From Piliocolobus tephrosceles (lineage: Eukaryota > Chordata > Mammalia > Primates > Cercopithecidae): DNA of 64,000 bases. This document shows positions 55,100 to 64,000 of this stretch, one piece after another. The position numbers were made by a program, and so were the translations under genes. The notes under the pieces are model-generated. The model did no database searches. It was not told where the DNA came from and saw only the letters and a program-made list of their open reading frames with translations. Each line of letters begins with the position of its first letter. Position 1 is the first letter of the stretch. The stretch spans positions 134,569,928-134,633,927 of the forward strand of contig NC_045437.1 of the NCBI RefSeq assembly GCF_002776525.5, written 5' to 3'.

Positions 55100-56560
55100 G
55101 AATGTCAAAAGAGGAGATGATGGTTCTTTTTTAAATTTAATATAATAAAAGCTATATAAATATATAATTGCTAATGCAATAAGTGAAGAAAATATATAAA
55201 AACTACAAAATATGACAATATGATTGCATTCTTAGAAAAACATTTCCATTTTTGAAATGGTTACAGTAATAGAGACTATTTCAGAGTAATATAGTAAATG
55301 TTTCTCAATAATTACATAAAACCATTGAATTTCTTACATATCAGAAATAACTAATAAGAAAAGTTAATGGATAAAGTTTTCCAACTATAATAATTAAAAT
55401 GATAATATTTAGCAATGTCCTTAAAAGAAATAAGTAGAAATATTGTAGGAAAAATTAGAAAACTTGAATAAATGTAAAAAAAATGAAACCATACAAGCTA
55501 GAGGAAAATATGAATGAATTCCTCTATACCTTAGGTACACATAAAAGTTTTTATCTATGACTTAAAATTAAGTTGCAACTAAAAAAATTGATGAATTTGC
55601 TTACATAAAAATAATAAATATAAAAATCTTCTGCATGGGGAAAAACACTATATAAACAAAGCTGGAACACAAATGAAAAATTAGAAAAAGAGATTTTCAG
55701 TAACATCTCAAATATATAAGCAACATTTATATATTGAGGGAAACAATCTAGAAAAGCAGGCAAGATACTTTACAAAGATACTTTTAGATGGTTTTTAAAC
55801 ATAAAAAGATATTCAATTTCACTTACATTAAGAGAAATGCAAATTTCTCAACCATTTATTGGTCACATTCAAAAGTACAATGATTTACTTTATTGGTGAG
55901 GCTATTGAAAAATAGGCAGTCTCATATGTTGCTGGCAGGAACTCAAGGGTAAAACCCCAAAAGAAGAGAATATGCACATGAGTAACAAACTCCTTATGCT
56001 TCCTTGTTTGATCCAGCAATCACATATCTAGGAATATACACAAACGTATACCTCCAACACAAACATACAAAAATGTATATGCACAAGGTCATTTATTGCA
56101 ATACCATAAACAATTGCAAAGTATTGACAATTCTCTTAAATGCCCAAACATAGGTGATTAGTTGAACAAGCTATGGTACATACACAAAATGAGGAACCCA
56201 GCAACTACAAAGAAGAATAAGGAAGATCTCTACGAAGTGCATGGAGAGTGAGTTTCAAGTTACATTTAAATAAACAGAGCAAATTACAAGAGAGTATGTA
56301 CGACATGTTACCTTTGTGTAGGAAACAAGAGAAAGTAAGAAAACATACATGTATCTTCCAGTTTTTGTAAAAAAGAAATACAGAAAGAGTAAATCAGAAA
56401 CCAACAAAATTTGTTATCTATAAAGGGGTGGAGCGGGGCTACAGGTTGGAAAAGACAAGGGATGGGACAACCTTTCAAAACTATACCTTTTTGGTATAAT
56501 TTCGACTTTTGGAATCTTGTTAATATTTTATGGATGCCAAACAATTAAATTGTTTAAATT
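55100..56560 (+). mobile_element. L1ME/L1M ORF2 end and 3' UTR, plus strand
   Basis: Old L1 text with 'tgatgaatttgcttacataa', 'agatattcaatttcacttac', 'aagagaaatgcaaatttctc', 'tgatccagcaatcacatatc' and 'ttggtataatttcgactttt'. The reverse-transcriptase C-terminal region is present only in degraded form, with many stops. The left boundary may begin soon after the Alu. Confidence 0.7.
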
Positions 56561-57000
56561 AAATCGGCAAGAATGGGAAGAAAATTTTAAACTAAATGCA
56601 AACAGAAACAAATAAACCTAACTGCATTTAAAATGACTAACAAGACTGAAGGGAGCAAAAACAAACCCACTTTTAAACATAGTACTTTGAATATCTTCAG
56701 TCTAGTGGAAAAAAAAATTAAATTAAATCCTGAACTTTTTAAAAAAGCTTTGTTTTTTGTTTTGTTATGTTTTTGTTTGTTTTGTTTTGTTTTTACCGAG
56801 GTATGGTTCTGAGCCTATTTCATGTGTATTGCAGAATTGAGCAAATGAGTAAATGTGCTGATGTTGGGATCAGGGTTCTCACTGTGAAAGAAGGGAGATT
56901 AAAATATGTGAAGTTTGAAAAAATCATAAGTTTTCTGTTTTGTTTTAAAGGTCAGATTATTGTATTTTAAGACATCAGTGATTTATGAGGTAAATAAAAC
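56561..57000. other. Unassigned AT-rich sequence
   Basis: T/G-rich 'gttttgtt' repeats at about 56752-56792. No recognised gene. Confidence 0.45.
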
Positions 57001-57266
57001 ACTGGAACTGCATCAGTTTTGAAATGAATGAATGATATATGGATGATATAAATATAAAATATATGTGGATGATATATATATAATAATATATTATATGTAT
57101 AATTTCATTCATTAATTCTAAAACCAATGCAGTGCACTGTGTGTGTCTGTGTGTGTGTGTGTGTTCATTGGAAATGCATTGGTTTTGGAATGAATGAATG
57201 ATATATGAATATCATAGATCATATATACATATTACACACATCATTCATATATCATTCATTCATTAC
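57001..57266. repeat. AT-rich palindromic cluster with nested direct and inverted repeats
   Basis: Four arms alternate in orientation: 57001-57044, 57104-57139 (inverted), 57167-57210 (direct to the first, 38 of 44 identical), and 57241-57266 (inverted). Arms share 'gaatgaatgaatgatatat' or its complement. A (TG)n run fills the loop between the second and third arms. This could extrude as one or two hairpins. Confidence 0.85.
57140..57165 (+). repeat. (TG)n run in the palindrome loop
   Basis: TG/TC units between the two central arms. Confidence 0.9.
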
Positions 57267-57277
57267 AAAAGGGATAA

Positions 57278-57337
57278 GGATATATATAAAAGGATATATA
57301 TATACACACACACACACCCATACATATATGTATATAT
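57278..57337 (+). repeat. AT/CA-rich microsatellite cluster
   Basis: 'ggatatatataaaaggatat' followed by a (CA)n run and ATGTATAT text. Confidence 0.88.
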
Positions 57338-57455
57338 GCACCCTTTTTCTGTCTGGTAAACAGGCTTATGAGAGATAACACCCCAGTAATAATGAGCCAC
57401 CTAGTACTTAGCTGGTAAATACTATTCCCCAGTAAATAGAACCAGGGCTTCTTGG

Positions 57456-57459
57456 AAAA

Positions 57460-57498
<39 letters not shown>
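57456..57498 (+). repeat. A13 followed by (TA)15 microsatellite
   Basis: A homopolymer run of 13 A continues into about 15 TA units. Confidence 0.95.
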
Positions 57499-57499
<1 letters not shown>

Positions 57500-57529
57500 T
57501 TCTATAGCTGGAACATCTTGTGCCAGACA

Positions 57530-58640
57530 GCAAGGGAATAAATGCTCAAAAGATAATGCAGATGTATAAAAAGAACAGAAGAATCCCCTTCAAGGGGCTC
57601 CTATTGGCCAAGTGTGGAATAAATTTAGCAGCAAAATAATTCAGATCTACTAAGGTATTTTAACCTATTGAATAAAAAAGAATCCATGGATCCATACTGA
57701 ATACAAATGGAAAATTTAATAAGTAAGAAGAAAAGGAGGTCTTTTCCTTACTTTAGAGAACCAACTAATGAATGTGGAAGGTATGGGTGAGTTAGAAAAC
57801 CACCATTTTGCAACCAAGTGAAAATAGGTTCAGGCTAGATAATGTTCTCAAAGTGTCTCCTCACAGACTGCTTCTTAGCTACATGGCAGAAAGTAGTAAA
57901 TATCCTCTGGAGAAAAATGGCCACGCCCCTGACTAGTGTCACAATTAGCAATATCTACCAAGGGGAGATGCTCACAACATGCCTTCATATGTGATGCCAG
58001 GAAAGAACACAGCGTCACTTACATGGTATTCTGACTGGAAATGCATAACCTCAACTTCCCTATGAGGAATCATTTTCAAACCCAAAGTGCAAAACACTAC
58101 AGAAAGTAACTGCCCTGTATTAGTCAAAAACTGTCACAGTATGAAAGACAAAGATTTAGGGCTGTTCTAAATTAAGACCCCCAAAAAACAGGACAAATAA
58201 AGTGCTTTTTGACAAGATCTTGTACACAAGGAAAAAATGCGATAAAGAACATTACTGGGACAATATTGAGCAAACTCAGAGAAAAGCGGAATATGGACTG
58301 TAGATTACATAAAAATACATGAAAATCCACTATGAGGTTTCTTGAAGTTGATAAATTTACTATGATTGTATAAGAGAATATCTTTGTTTTTAGGATGTAA
58401 ACATTGAAATATTAAGGGGTGTGGTATATACAAACTACTTACAAATGAAAAACTAATAAAAATAAATCTGACAATTTTATCACTAAAAAATAAATAAGAA
58501 TACATACATGTGGATGATAACACAAATATGGCAAATGTTTAATAAGGTTAATCTGGGTAAAGGGTATGCAGTTGTTTGTGCTATTCTGGTAATTTATTTG
58601 CAGGTTTAAAATTATTTCAAAATAAAAGTTTAAAAAGAAG
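57530..58640 (+). mobile_element. L1MC/L1MD-like 3' end, plus strand
   Basis: 'aatccatggatccatactga' near the start, 'gtataagagaatatctttgt', 'aatctgggtaaagggtatgc' and 'aaattatttcaaaataaaag' near the end follow the 3' end of this L1 group. Confidence 0.7.
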
Positions 58641-59613
58641 AGGAGTCTATATTTAATTGGAAGAAATAAACAGTAAGTGATTGCTAAGGAAACTGAATGA
58701 GCAAAGTACCAAGGAAAGTCATGCTCTACCAGATATTGAATCTTATTATAAAGATTTAAAATATCAGAATGTTGTACTACTCCAAAGATTGATGAACAGA
58801 TCAAAGAAAGACAACTAAAAGCCCAAAAAGAGATTCTATAATTATGTATGTTAAAGCCAGAATTTTCATCCCTTAGCAAAAGATTGATTTAGCAAAATGC
58901 CAAAATGATTTTCTAACTTTTTGAGAAAAATAAAAGTAAGCTAGATCCCTATCTCATAAATAACCAAAACATCTCGGAGACAAATAAAAAGCATGAACAA
59001 ATAAACACACATACACACAAAGACACAAAGTGGAAGGAAAATACAAAAGAATAAATACCTAACTTAAGAATTAGGAGTATCTCTTTAAAAATAAAAACAA
59101 ATAATAAAACTATTATTCTGACATAGACATTAAAGATGGCTATATGTAGAAAATACCATAAATAAAATTAAGGGCAAATAAAACATTAGAAAAAGTATTC
59201 ATATCAGTTATGGAAGACAAAAGGTTAACTTTAACATTGAAAAGGGCAAACAAACACTCTCAATACAAAATAGGCAAAAGACATAAAAAATCAATTTATA
59301 AAGAAGAAATAATAATGGTCTACAAATTCCTGAAGATATGTTCAAACACTACAGTAACCAAAGAAAAAAGTTTAAATACTAATATAATTTTCCATTATTA
59401 AATTGACAAAATTTTAAAATAAAAACTGATAGTGTCCCTGTTCAGAAGGGCACAGGGAAATACGCATTCTAAAATCACTAAGGCAAGGATAAGCTAGCAC
59501 AAAGGCTCTTGTGTAAAATTTAACAAGATGTATTAAGAGCTTCAAAATTTTCTACTCTCACTTTAATTTGAAATTCGATTTTGATCAAACCTGAAGGAAG
59601 ATAGCAACACCTA

Positions 59614-59910
59614 GGCCAGGAGCAGTGGCTCAGGCCTGTAATCCCAGCACTTTGGGAGGCTCAGGTCAGCAGATCACTTGAGGTCAGGAGGTCAAGACCA
59701 GCCTGGCCAACATGGTGAAACTCAGTCTCTATTAAAAATACCAAGATTAGCTGGGTGTGGTGGCGTGCACCTGTAGTCCCAGCCACTCAGGAGGTTGAGG
59801 CAGGAGAATCGCCTGAACTCAGGAGACGGAAGTTGCAGTGAGCCGAGTTGGTGCCACTGCACTCCAGCCTGGGTGACAGAGTGAGATTCTGTCTCAAAAA
59901 AAAAAAAGAA
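59614..59910 (+). mobile_element. AluS-like, plus strand
   Basis: Full element from 'ggccaggagcagtggctcag' to the A-rich tail ('aaaaaaaaaaaagaaaa'). The flanks 'aacaccta' (59606-59613) and 'aacatcta' (59912-59919) form an 8-bp duplication with one mismatch. Confidence 0.93.
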
Positions 59911-60011
59911 AAACATCTAAACATCCAGCTATATGGAAATGAAAAGACACTACTTGTAAATATATTATATATATAAATGGAATGCTGTAAATCATTAATA
60001 AAAATTTTGTG

Positions 60012-60290
60012 GGCCAGGCGCAGTGACTCATGCCTGTAATCCCAGCACTTTGGGAGGCCTAGGTGAGTGGATCACGAGGTCAGGAGATCAAGACCATCCT
60101 GGGTAACATGGTGAAACCCCGTCTCTACTAAAAATACAAAAAATTAGCCTTGCGTGGTGGCGGGCACCTGTAGTCCCAGCAACTCGGGAGGCTGAGGCAG
60201 GAGAATGGCGTGAACTCGGGAGGCGGAGCTTGCAGTGAGCCGAGATCGCACCACTGCAGTCCAGCCTGGGCGACAGAGCAAGACTCCGTC

Positions 60291-60326
<36 letters not shown>

Positions 60327-60329
60327 ATA
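60012..60329 (+). mobile_element. AluY-like, plus strand, with (AAAT)n tail
   Basis: Full element from 'ggccaggcgcagtgactcat', carrying the AluY-type 'gagatcaagaccatcctg' and 'gagaatggcgtgaactc' positions. The tail is (AAAT)n at about 60293-60329. It is the youngest-looking Alu here. No clear target duplication could be read. Confidence 0.93.
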
Positions 60330-60560
60330 TCTCTGTGCATATATTAAACAATCTTAGTAAAGAGTTAACTCTAGAGATAAAGACATAGATATGTCTGAAC
60401 ACACATATATCCTGAAGGATATATAAGGATAATCACTAAAATGTCATCACTGACATCACTGAATGGTGGGAGTTTGAATTATTTACATTTCCACCTCTAT
60501 ACAATTTTGAATCTTTCAAATTATTCTAAAATGACAATTATCACAATATATGAAAAAATT

Positions 60561-61203
60561 CTAAAATAAATTTTCAAACATAGCCTTTAAAATGACATGT
60601 GTGGTATTGATTGCTACTCTGTAATAATACATAAGCATGTAAGATACGATATGGAGTCAAACATGCAAACTTTAAGTGGCATTTTTGATAGCATGGTGAG
60701 AATTTCTTTCATGATTATCTGCAATTTTGCTGCTATGCTGTCTGTTTGATTTAAATAATGACTATCTGCTAAAGTATATATGACACTTAAAGATCCATTG
60801 TTATAGGTACAAATAGAAATTAGAAACGAACGTATAAGCACATACATTGAAGATATACTGTTTCTATAACATATACAGTCAATAGTGACACATCTCTCCT
60901 TCCTTAAATTACTAATGTAGTACTTAACTTCTAGTAAGGTTTTAAATATATTTTAGAGGGTTTATGTTTTCATATCGACAAATAGAATGGAACTTGCTTG
61001 GGAGTAGATCTAGTTTACTACAAACAAGGGTAGTATTTTCAAAGTTATGAATGTGCTTTTGTCTTGTGCCTTTCTGTGTACTTGACTTTTATCCTAGTCT
61101 GCCCAAAGCATGCATCTGTCTAGTGAGAGATCTTGATTTACAGAAAAAGTGCAGAGAAGAATCCAGGTATTATTCAAAGTTTTATATTTAAAAATAAATT
61201 CTG
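60561..61203. other. Unassigned AT-rich sequence
   Basis: No recognised repeat or gene. Confidence 0.45.
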
Positions 61204-61498
61204 GGCCAGGCACCACGGCTCACGCCTGTAATCCTAGCACTTTCGGAGGCCAAGGCAGGTGGATCACGAGGTCAGGAGTTCAAGACCAGCCTGGTCAAGA
61301 TGGTGAAGCCCTGTCTTTACTAAAAATACAAAAAATTAGCCAGCATGGTGGTGGATGCTTGTAGTCCCAGCTACTCAAGAGGCTGAGACAGAGAATTGCT
61401 TGAACCCAGGAGGCGGAAGTTACAGTGAGCCAAGATCATGCTACTGCACTCCAGCCTGGGTGACAGAGCGAGACTCTGTCTCAAAAAAAAAAAAAAAA
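61204..61498 (+). mobile_element. AluS, plus strand
   Basis: From 'ggccaggcaccacggctcac' to a poly-A of about 17. Flanks 'aaataaattctg' (ending 61203) and 'aaatagaattctg' (from about 61497) form a target duplication with one extra base. The 71-codon frame at 61149-61364 is Alu-derived. Confidence 0.93.
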
Positions 61499-61509
61499 AT
61501 AGAATTCTG

Positions 61510-62069
61510 CAGATGATTTCTCATGTAGTATATCAAATACCAAGTCTAGAAAATCCTACCTGTATATATCTCCCATGTTATAACCAGAATTCAATAAACT
61601 TTTTAAGTTCCATATAGTAAGATGCCACTATATGCATAGTGTAGTACCTTTCTATAATTAAAAAATTCTAAGTTCTGAAAGACACCTGGCTTGAAGGATT
61701 TTGAAAAAGGTATTGAAGATTGCAAACCTGTACTATTCAATAACATAGAGCCATTATAAGGATTTAATATGTAAAGTATCTAGTTCAGTATCTAGAATAG
61801 ATGTCCAAAATATATTCATTTCCTTGTCTCTACCTCTTATCCCTATACTCCTGTATGTGTTTTTTTTAAAAAGTCACCATGGTAAAGATGCATAAAAATG
61901 CATGTTTTTAATTCTCAAAACTTTTAATGTCTTTCCCTAAGATATTCAAAATAATCATGACTGAGTTTGACAAAGAAACAAAACAGACCATAATGAAGTT
62001 ATGTGAATGAGCTATAAACATGAAACAAGCCATAACAATATATATCAGTAATTATTTTCTGGAAAAGGC
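61510..62069. other. Unassigned AT-rich sequence
   Basis: No recognised gene. A weak MIR-like phrase is present near 61740-61800. Confidence 0.4.
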
Positions 62070-62345
62070 AGTAATGAGTAGTAGGTAAAACTGTGAGCTT
62101 TGGTATCAGATAGACCTGGATTCAAGTCCTGGCTCTGCTTCTAATCTTCTACATGGCAACTAGTAAGTTACTTGGATAAGTAAGTTCATTTCACCAAACT
62201 TCAGTTTTCTAAGCTATAAAACAGATACTAGAAGTGTAACTCCATTCCAAGTTTGTGCCAACGATTAAATGAGATAATGTATGTAGAGCGCTTAGCATAA
62301 TACTTGTTGAATTACTATGTGGTAATAGTAATAATTGAATAACAG
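62070..62345 (+). mobile_element. MIR, plus strand, near full length
   Basis: 'tcaagtcctggctctgcttc', 'ggcaactagtaagttacttg', 'cgattaaatgagataatgta' and 'gtagagcgcttagcataata' are in MIR order. Confidence 0.85.
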
Positions 62346-63929
62346 AAGCTGTTGTTATTACATACTAAAGCTACAGTCAACTGGACACTGTAATTACCTA
62401 GACACCATAATTCATTAGATGTCAACTATCTGAAAAACTGTTTCAGTCCTGCATTTGATTGTACATTGAGTAACAATGTATTTATAAAGTTTATGTATGT
62501 ATTAATTGGATTTTAACACTAACAAACAGGTTGTAAGATCTGCTTAACATGTTTTGACATGTTAACAGACATATTCACACACTAAATTATAATTTTGTAA
62601 ATATTTAATCTGTCAAAACCCACAAAATAATTACTGTATTACATTCCCAACAGTAATATCCTAACCCAAAGATTAAGATGTTATTTAATCAACAGAGATT
62701 TTAACTGCTATTATATATAGAATCTCTATAATAGGCCTAAAGTTATGGTAAGTACCACTTATTCACTCCATCTAAACTTGGGAAAAATTAGGAAACCAAT
62801 GACACACATTTGATTTCACAAATTAACACATTTAAATTAAATCTCTTAGAGTCTATAATAATATATGTGGGTCTAATTAAGTAACTCATCAAGCTTGTAA
62901 GCAGACCAAAGAGTAAAATATTTGAACTTGAGCAAAGCAAGATCATTAAAGAGGAAAATTTGCCAAAACTTGTTTGAGTCTACAAAGAAAACTGGCATTT
63001 TGGTCCACGTTGATTCTTAGCTTTTTATTTTGTAAAAATATCTATTTAGAGAAGCCTGAGGTTGTGCATTTCAAAGGTAGTGGATTATCAATAAAGACAG
63101 TTGTTAGTCTATGACTAGACAGCAATTCAGAAGTTCAGTGGCGTCAGAGTGAGCCATAACTCAGAGGACAGATGAGACCAGTTCAAGTGAGTAATAAAAG
63201 CCTGCCAAGGAGAAGCTGGTGATTCTTTAAAATCTATGTAAAAGCTAAGAGTCTACAGAAGCAAGTGAATTGTTGGCAGTATCTGGGCCAGCCGTAACCT
63301 GATTGTTTCTTTATTCAAATATGTATTATGTATCAAATGTGTGCTGAACGTTGTATTAGCAATCAATATCCAGGACATCTGGCAGCAGGGAATATGTGGA
63401 CCGAGCCTTGGGAGCATGATCCAAAGAACACAAAGATTAATGTCTGCAACAATCTGAAATAGCAGGCTAAGGACTAAACTCACAGTCGTGAGAAGTACCC
63501 GCTGGTAGTAAGAAAACCCACTGAGCCACTTGGCCAAGATCTTGACCAGGTGTAGGTATGTATATAGTACAGGTCAACAGAAATTGGCACCTCCCACTAT
63601 AGGGATTGGAGAATTAAGAGGCGGGGACATGGACAGTACAATTTGTAAACCTGGTTGTTTGGAACCCAAAGGGTCATTTTATCTGTGAAAAAATCCATAA
63701 ACATATCCCATGATAAATTTTATGTAAAAATCTAAAGTGATGTCATTAAGGGACATCACTGTGTCAATAAACGTTTTACAGAGAGGAAAGTACCAAAGGA
63801 CATGGCTGTCACCACCTGCTGAAATAACCTGGCAGTGGGACTGGAGACACCCCGTCCTTTGCTCCAGTCACTCTGGCCAGAGATCAAATAACCATGAGAA
63901 TTTCAGGCTGGTCTCATACCCGCCCCATT
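62346..63929. other. Unassigned sequence
   Basis: No recognised repeat or gene over 1.6 kb. The minus-strand frame at 63253-63537 (94 codons) has two hydrophobic patches but no recognised domain. Confidence 0.4.
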
Positions 63930-63953
63930 CCTTCCTTCTTTCTTTCTTCCTTC

Positions 63954-64000
<47 letters not shown>
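63930..64000 (+). repeat. (CTTT)n polypyrimidine microsatellite, cut by the window edge
   Basis: Imperfect CCTT/CTTT units give way to an uninterrupted (CTTT)n array that reaches the last base, so the true length is unknown. Such homopurine-homopyrimidine arrays can form triplex DNA and are often length-variable. Confidence 0.97.

Larger units (their letters stand above)
58641..60560 (+). mobile_element. L1M ORF2 3' part and 3' UTR, plus strand, carrying two Alus
   Basis: 'catgctctaccagatattga' marks the ORF2 C-terminal half. The L1 text resumes after each Alu: 'atccagctatatggaaatga' between them and 'aatggtgggagtttgaatta' after the second. The element is heavily decayed. Confidence 0.65.

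Noticed and set aside
57456..57498. A/TA tract as a promoter TATA region
   Set aside because: It is a simple microsatellite without an adjacent gene or initiator.
60012..60329. Young polymorphic Alu insertion
   Set aside because: Although AluY-like, it has several substitutions and I could not define a clean target duplication, so recent origin is not supported.

Overview
The window looks like ordinary, repeat-rich, non-coding nuclear DNA from a catarrhine primate, most likely human. The evidence is repeat content: eleven Alu copies (one with AluY-type positions), a nearly full-length L1PA-type LINE-1, MaLR, ERV1 and ERVK LTRs, a Tigger1-type DNA transposon, and many old MIR, L2, L1M and MER5 fragments. 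Repeat families were named by recall of their consensus sequences, without a database search, so subfamily names are provisional. I found no intact protein-coding gene, no tRNA or rRNA gene, no CRISPR array and no bacterial-type operon. The long reading frames are either broken transposon genes or unsupported frames in unique or repeat DNA.

Layout. 1-5.4 kb: 3' end of a MaLR provirus (internal region plus LTR), two pairs of short local duplications, an Alu, then a decayed DNA transposon with visible terminal inverted repeats that is interrupted by an Alu. 5.4-17.3 kb: L2, AluJ, MIR, a long old L1M 3' region with a nested MER5A, an ERV1 solo LTR with a 4-bp target duplication, an MLT1 LTR, and an L2 split by another solo LTR next to a poly-C tract. 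17.3-23.9 kb: an MLT1D-like LTR split by a 6.2-kb L1PA element that lacks its first ~21 bases, its last ~60 bases, a poly-A tail and a target duplication. 23.97-26.36 kb: a near-full-length Tigger1 copy flanked by TA. 26.8-39.4 kb: MLT1 LTRs, L1ME fragments, a second ERV1 LTR of the same family in the opposite orientation, and L2/MIR pieces. 39.5-45.6 kb: AluJ with a 15-bp target duplication, a 1.1-kb ERVK-type solo LTR with a 6-bp duplication, MIR, MER5A, L2 and MLT1 LTRs. 45.6-54.7 kb: mostly unique sequence with scattered repeats and one unexplained 165-codon minus-strand frame. 54.7-60.6 kb: Alu plus old L1 segments, an AT-rich palindromic cluster, and two nested plus-strand Alus. 60.6-64 kb: unique AT-rich sequence, an AluS, a MIR, and a (CTTT)n array that runs off the right edge.

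The elements do not work together as a pathway; the window is a record of successive insertions. The most unusual features are the end-truncated, tail-less L1 insertion (a candidate endonuclease-independent event), the palindromic AT-rich cluster at 57.0-57.3 kb, the paired local duplications in the first 2 kb, and the poly-C tract at 16.5 kb. I did not find a convincing new biological system.
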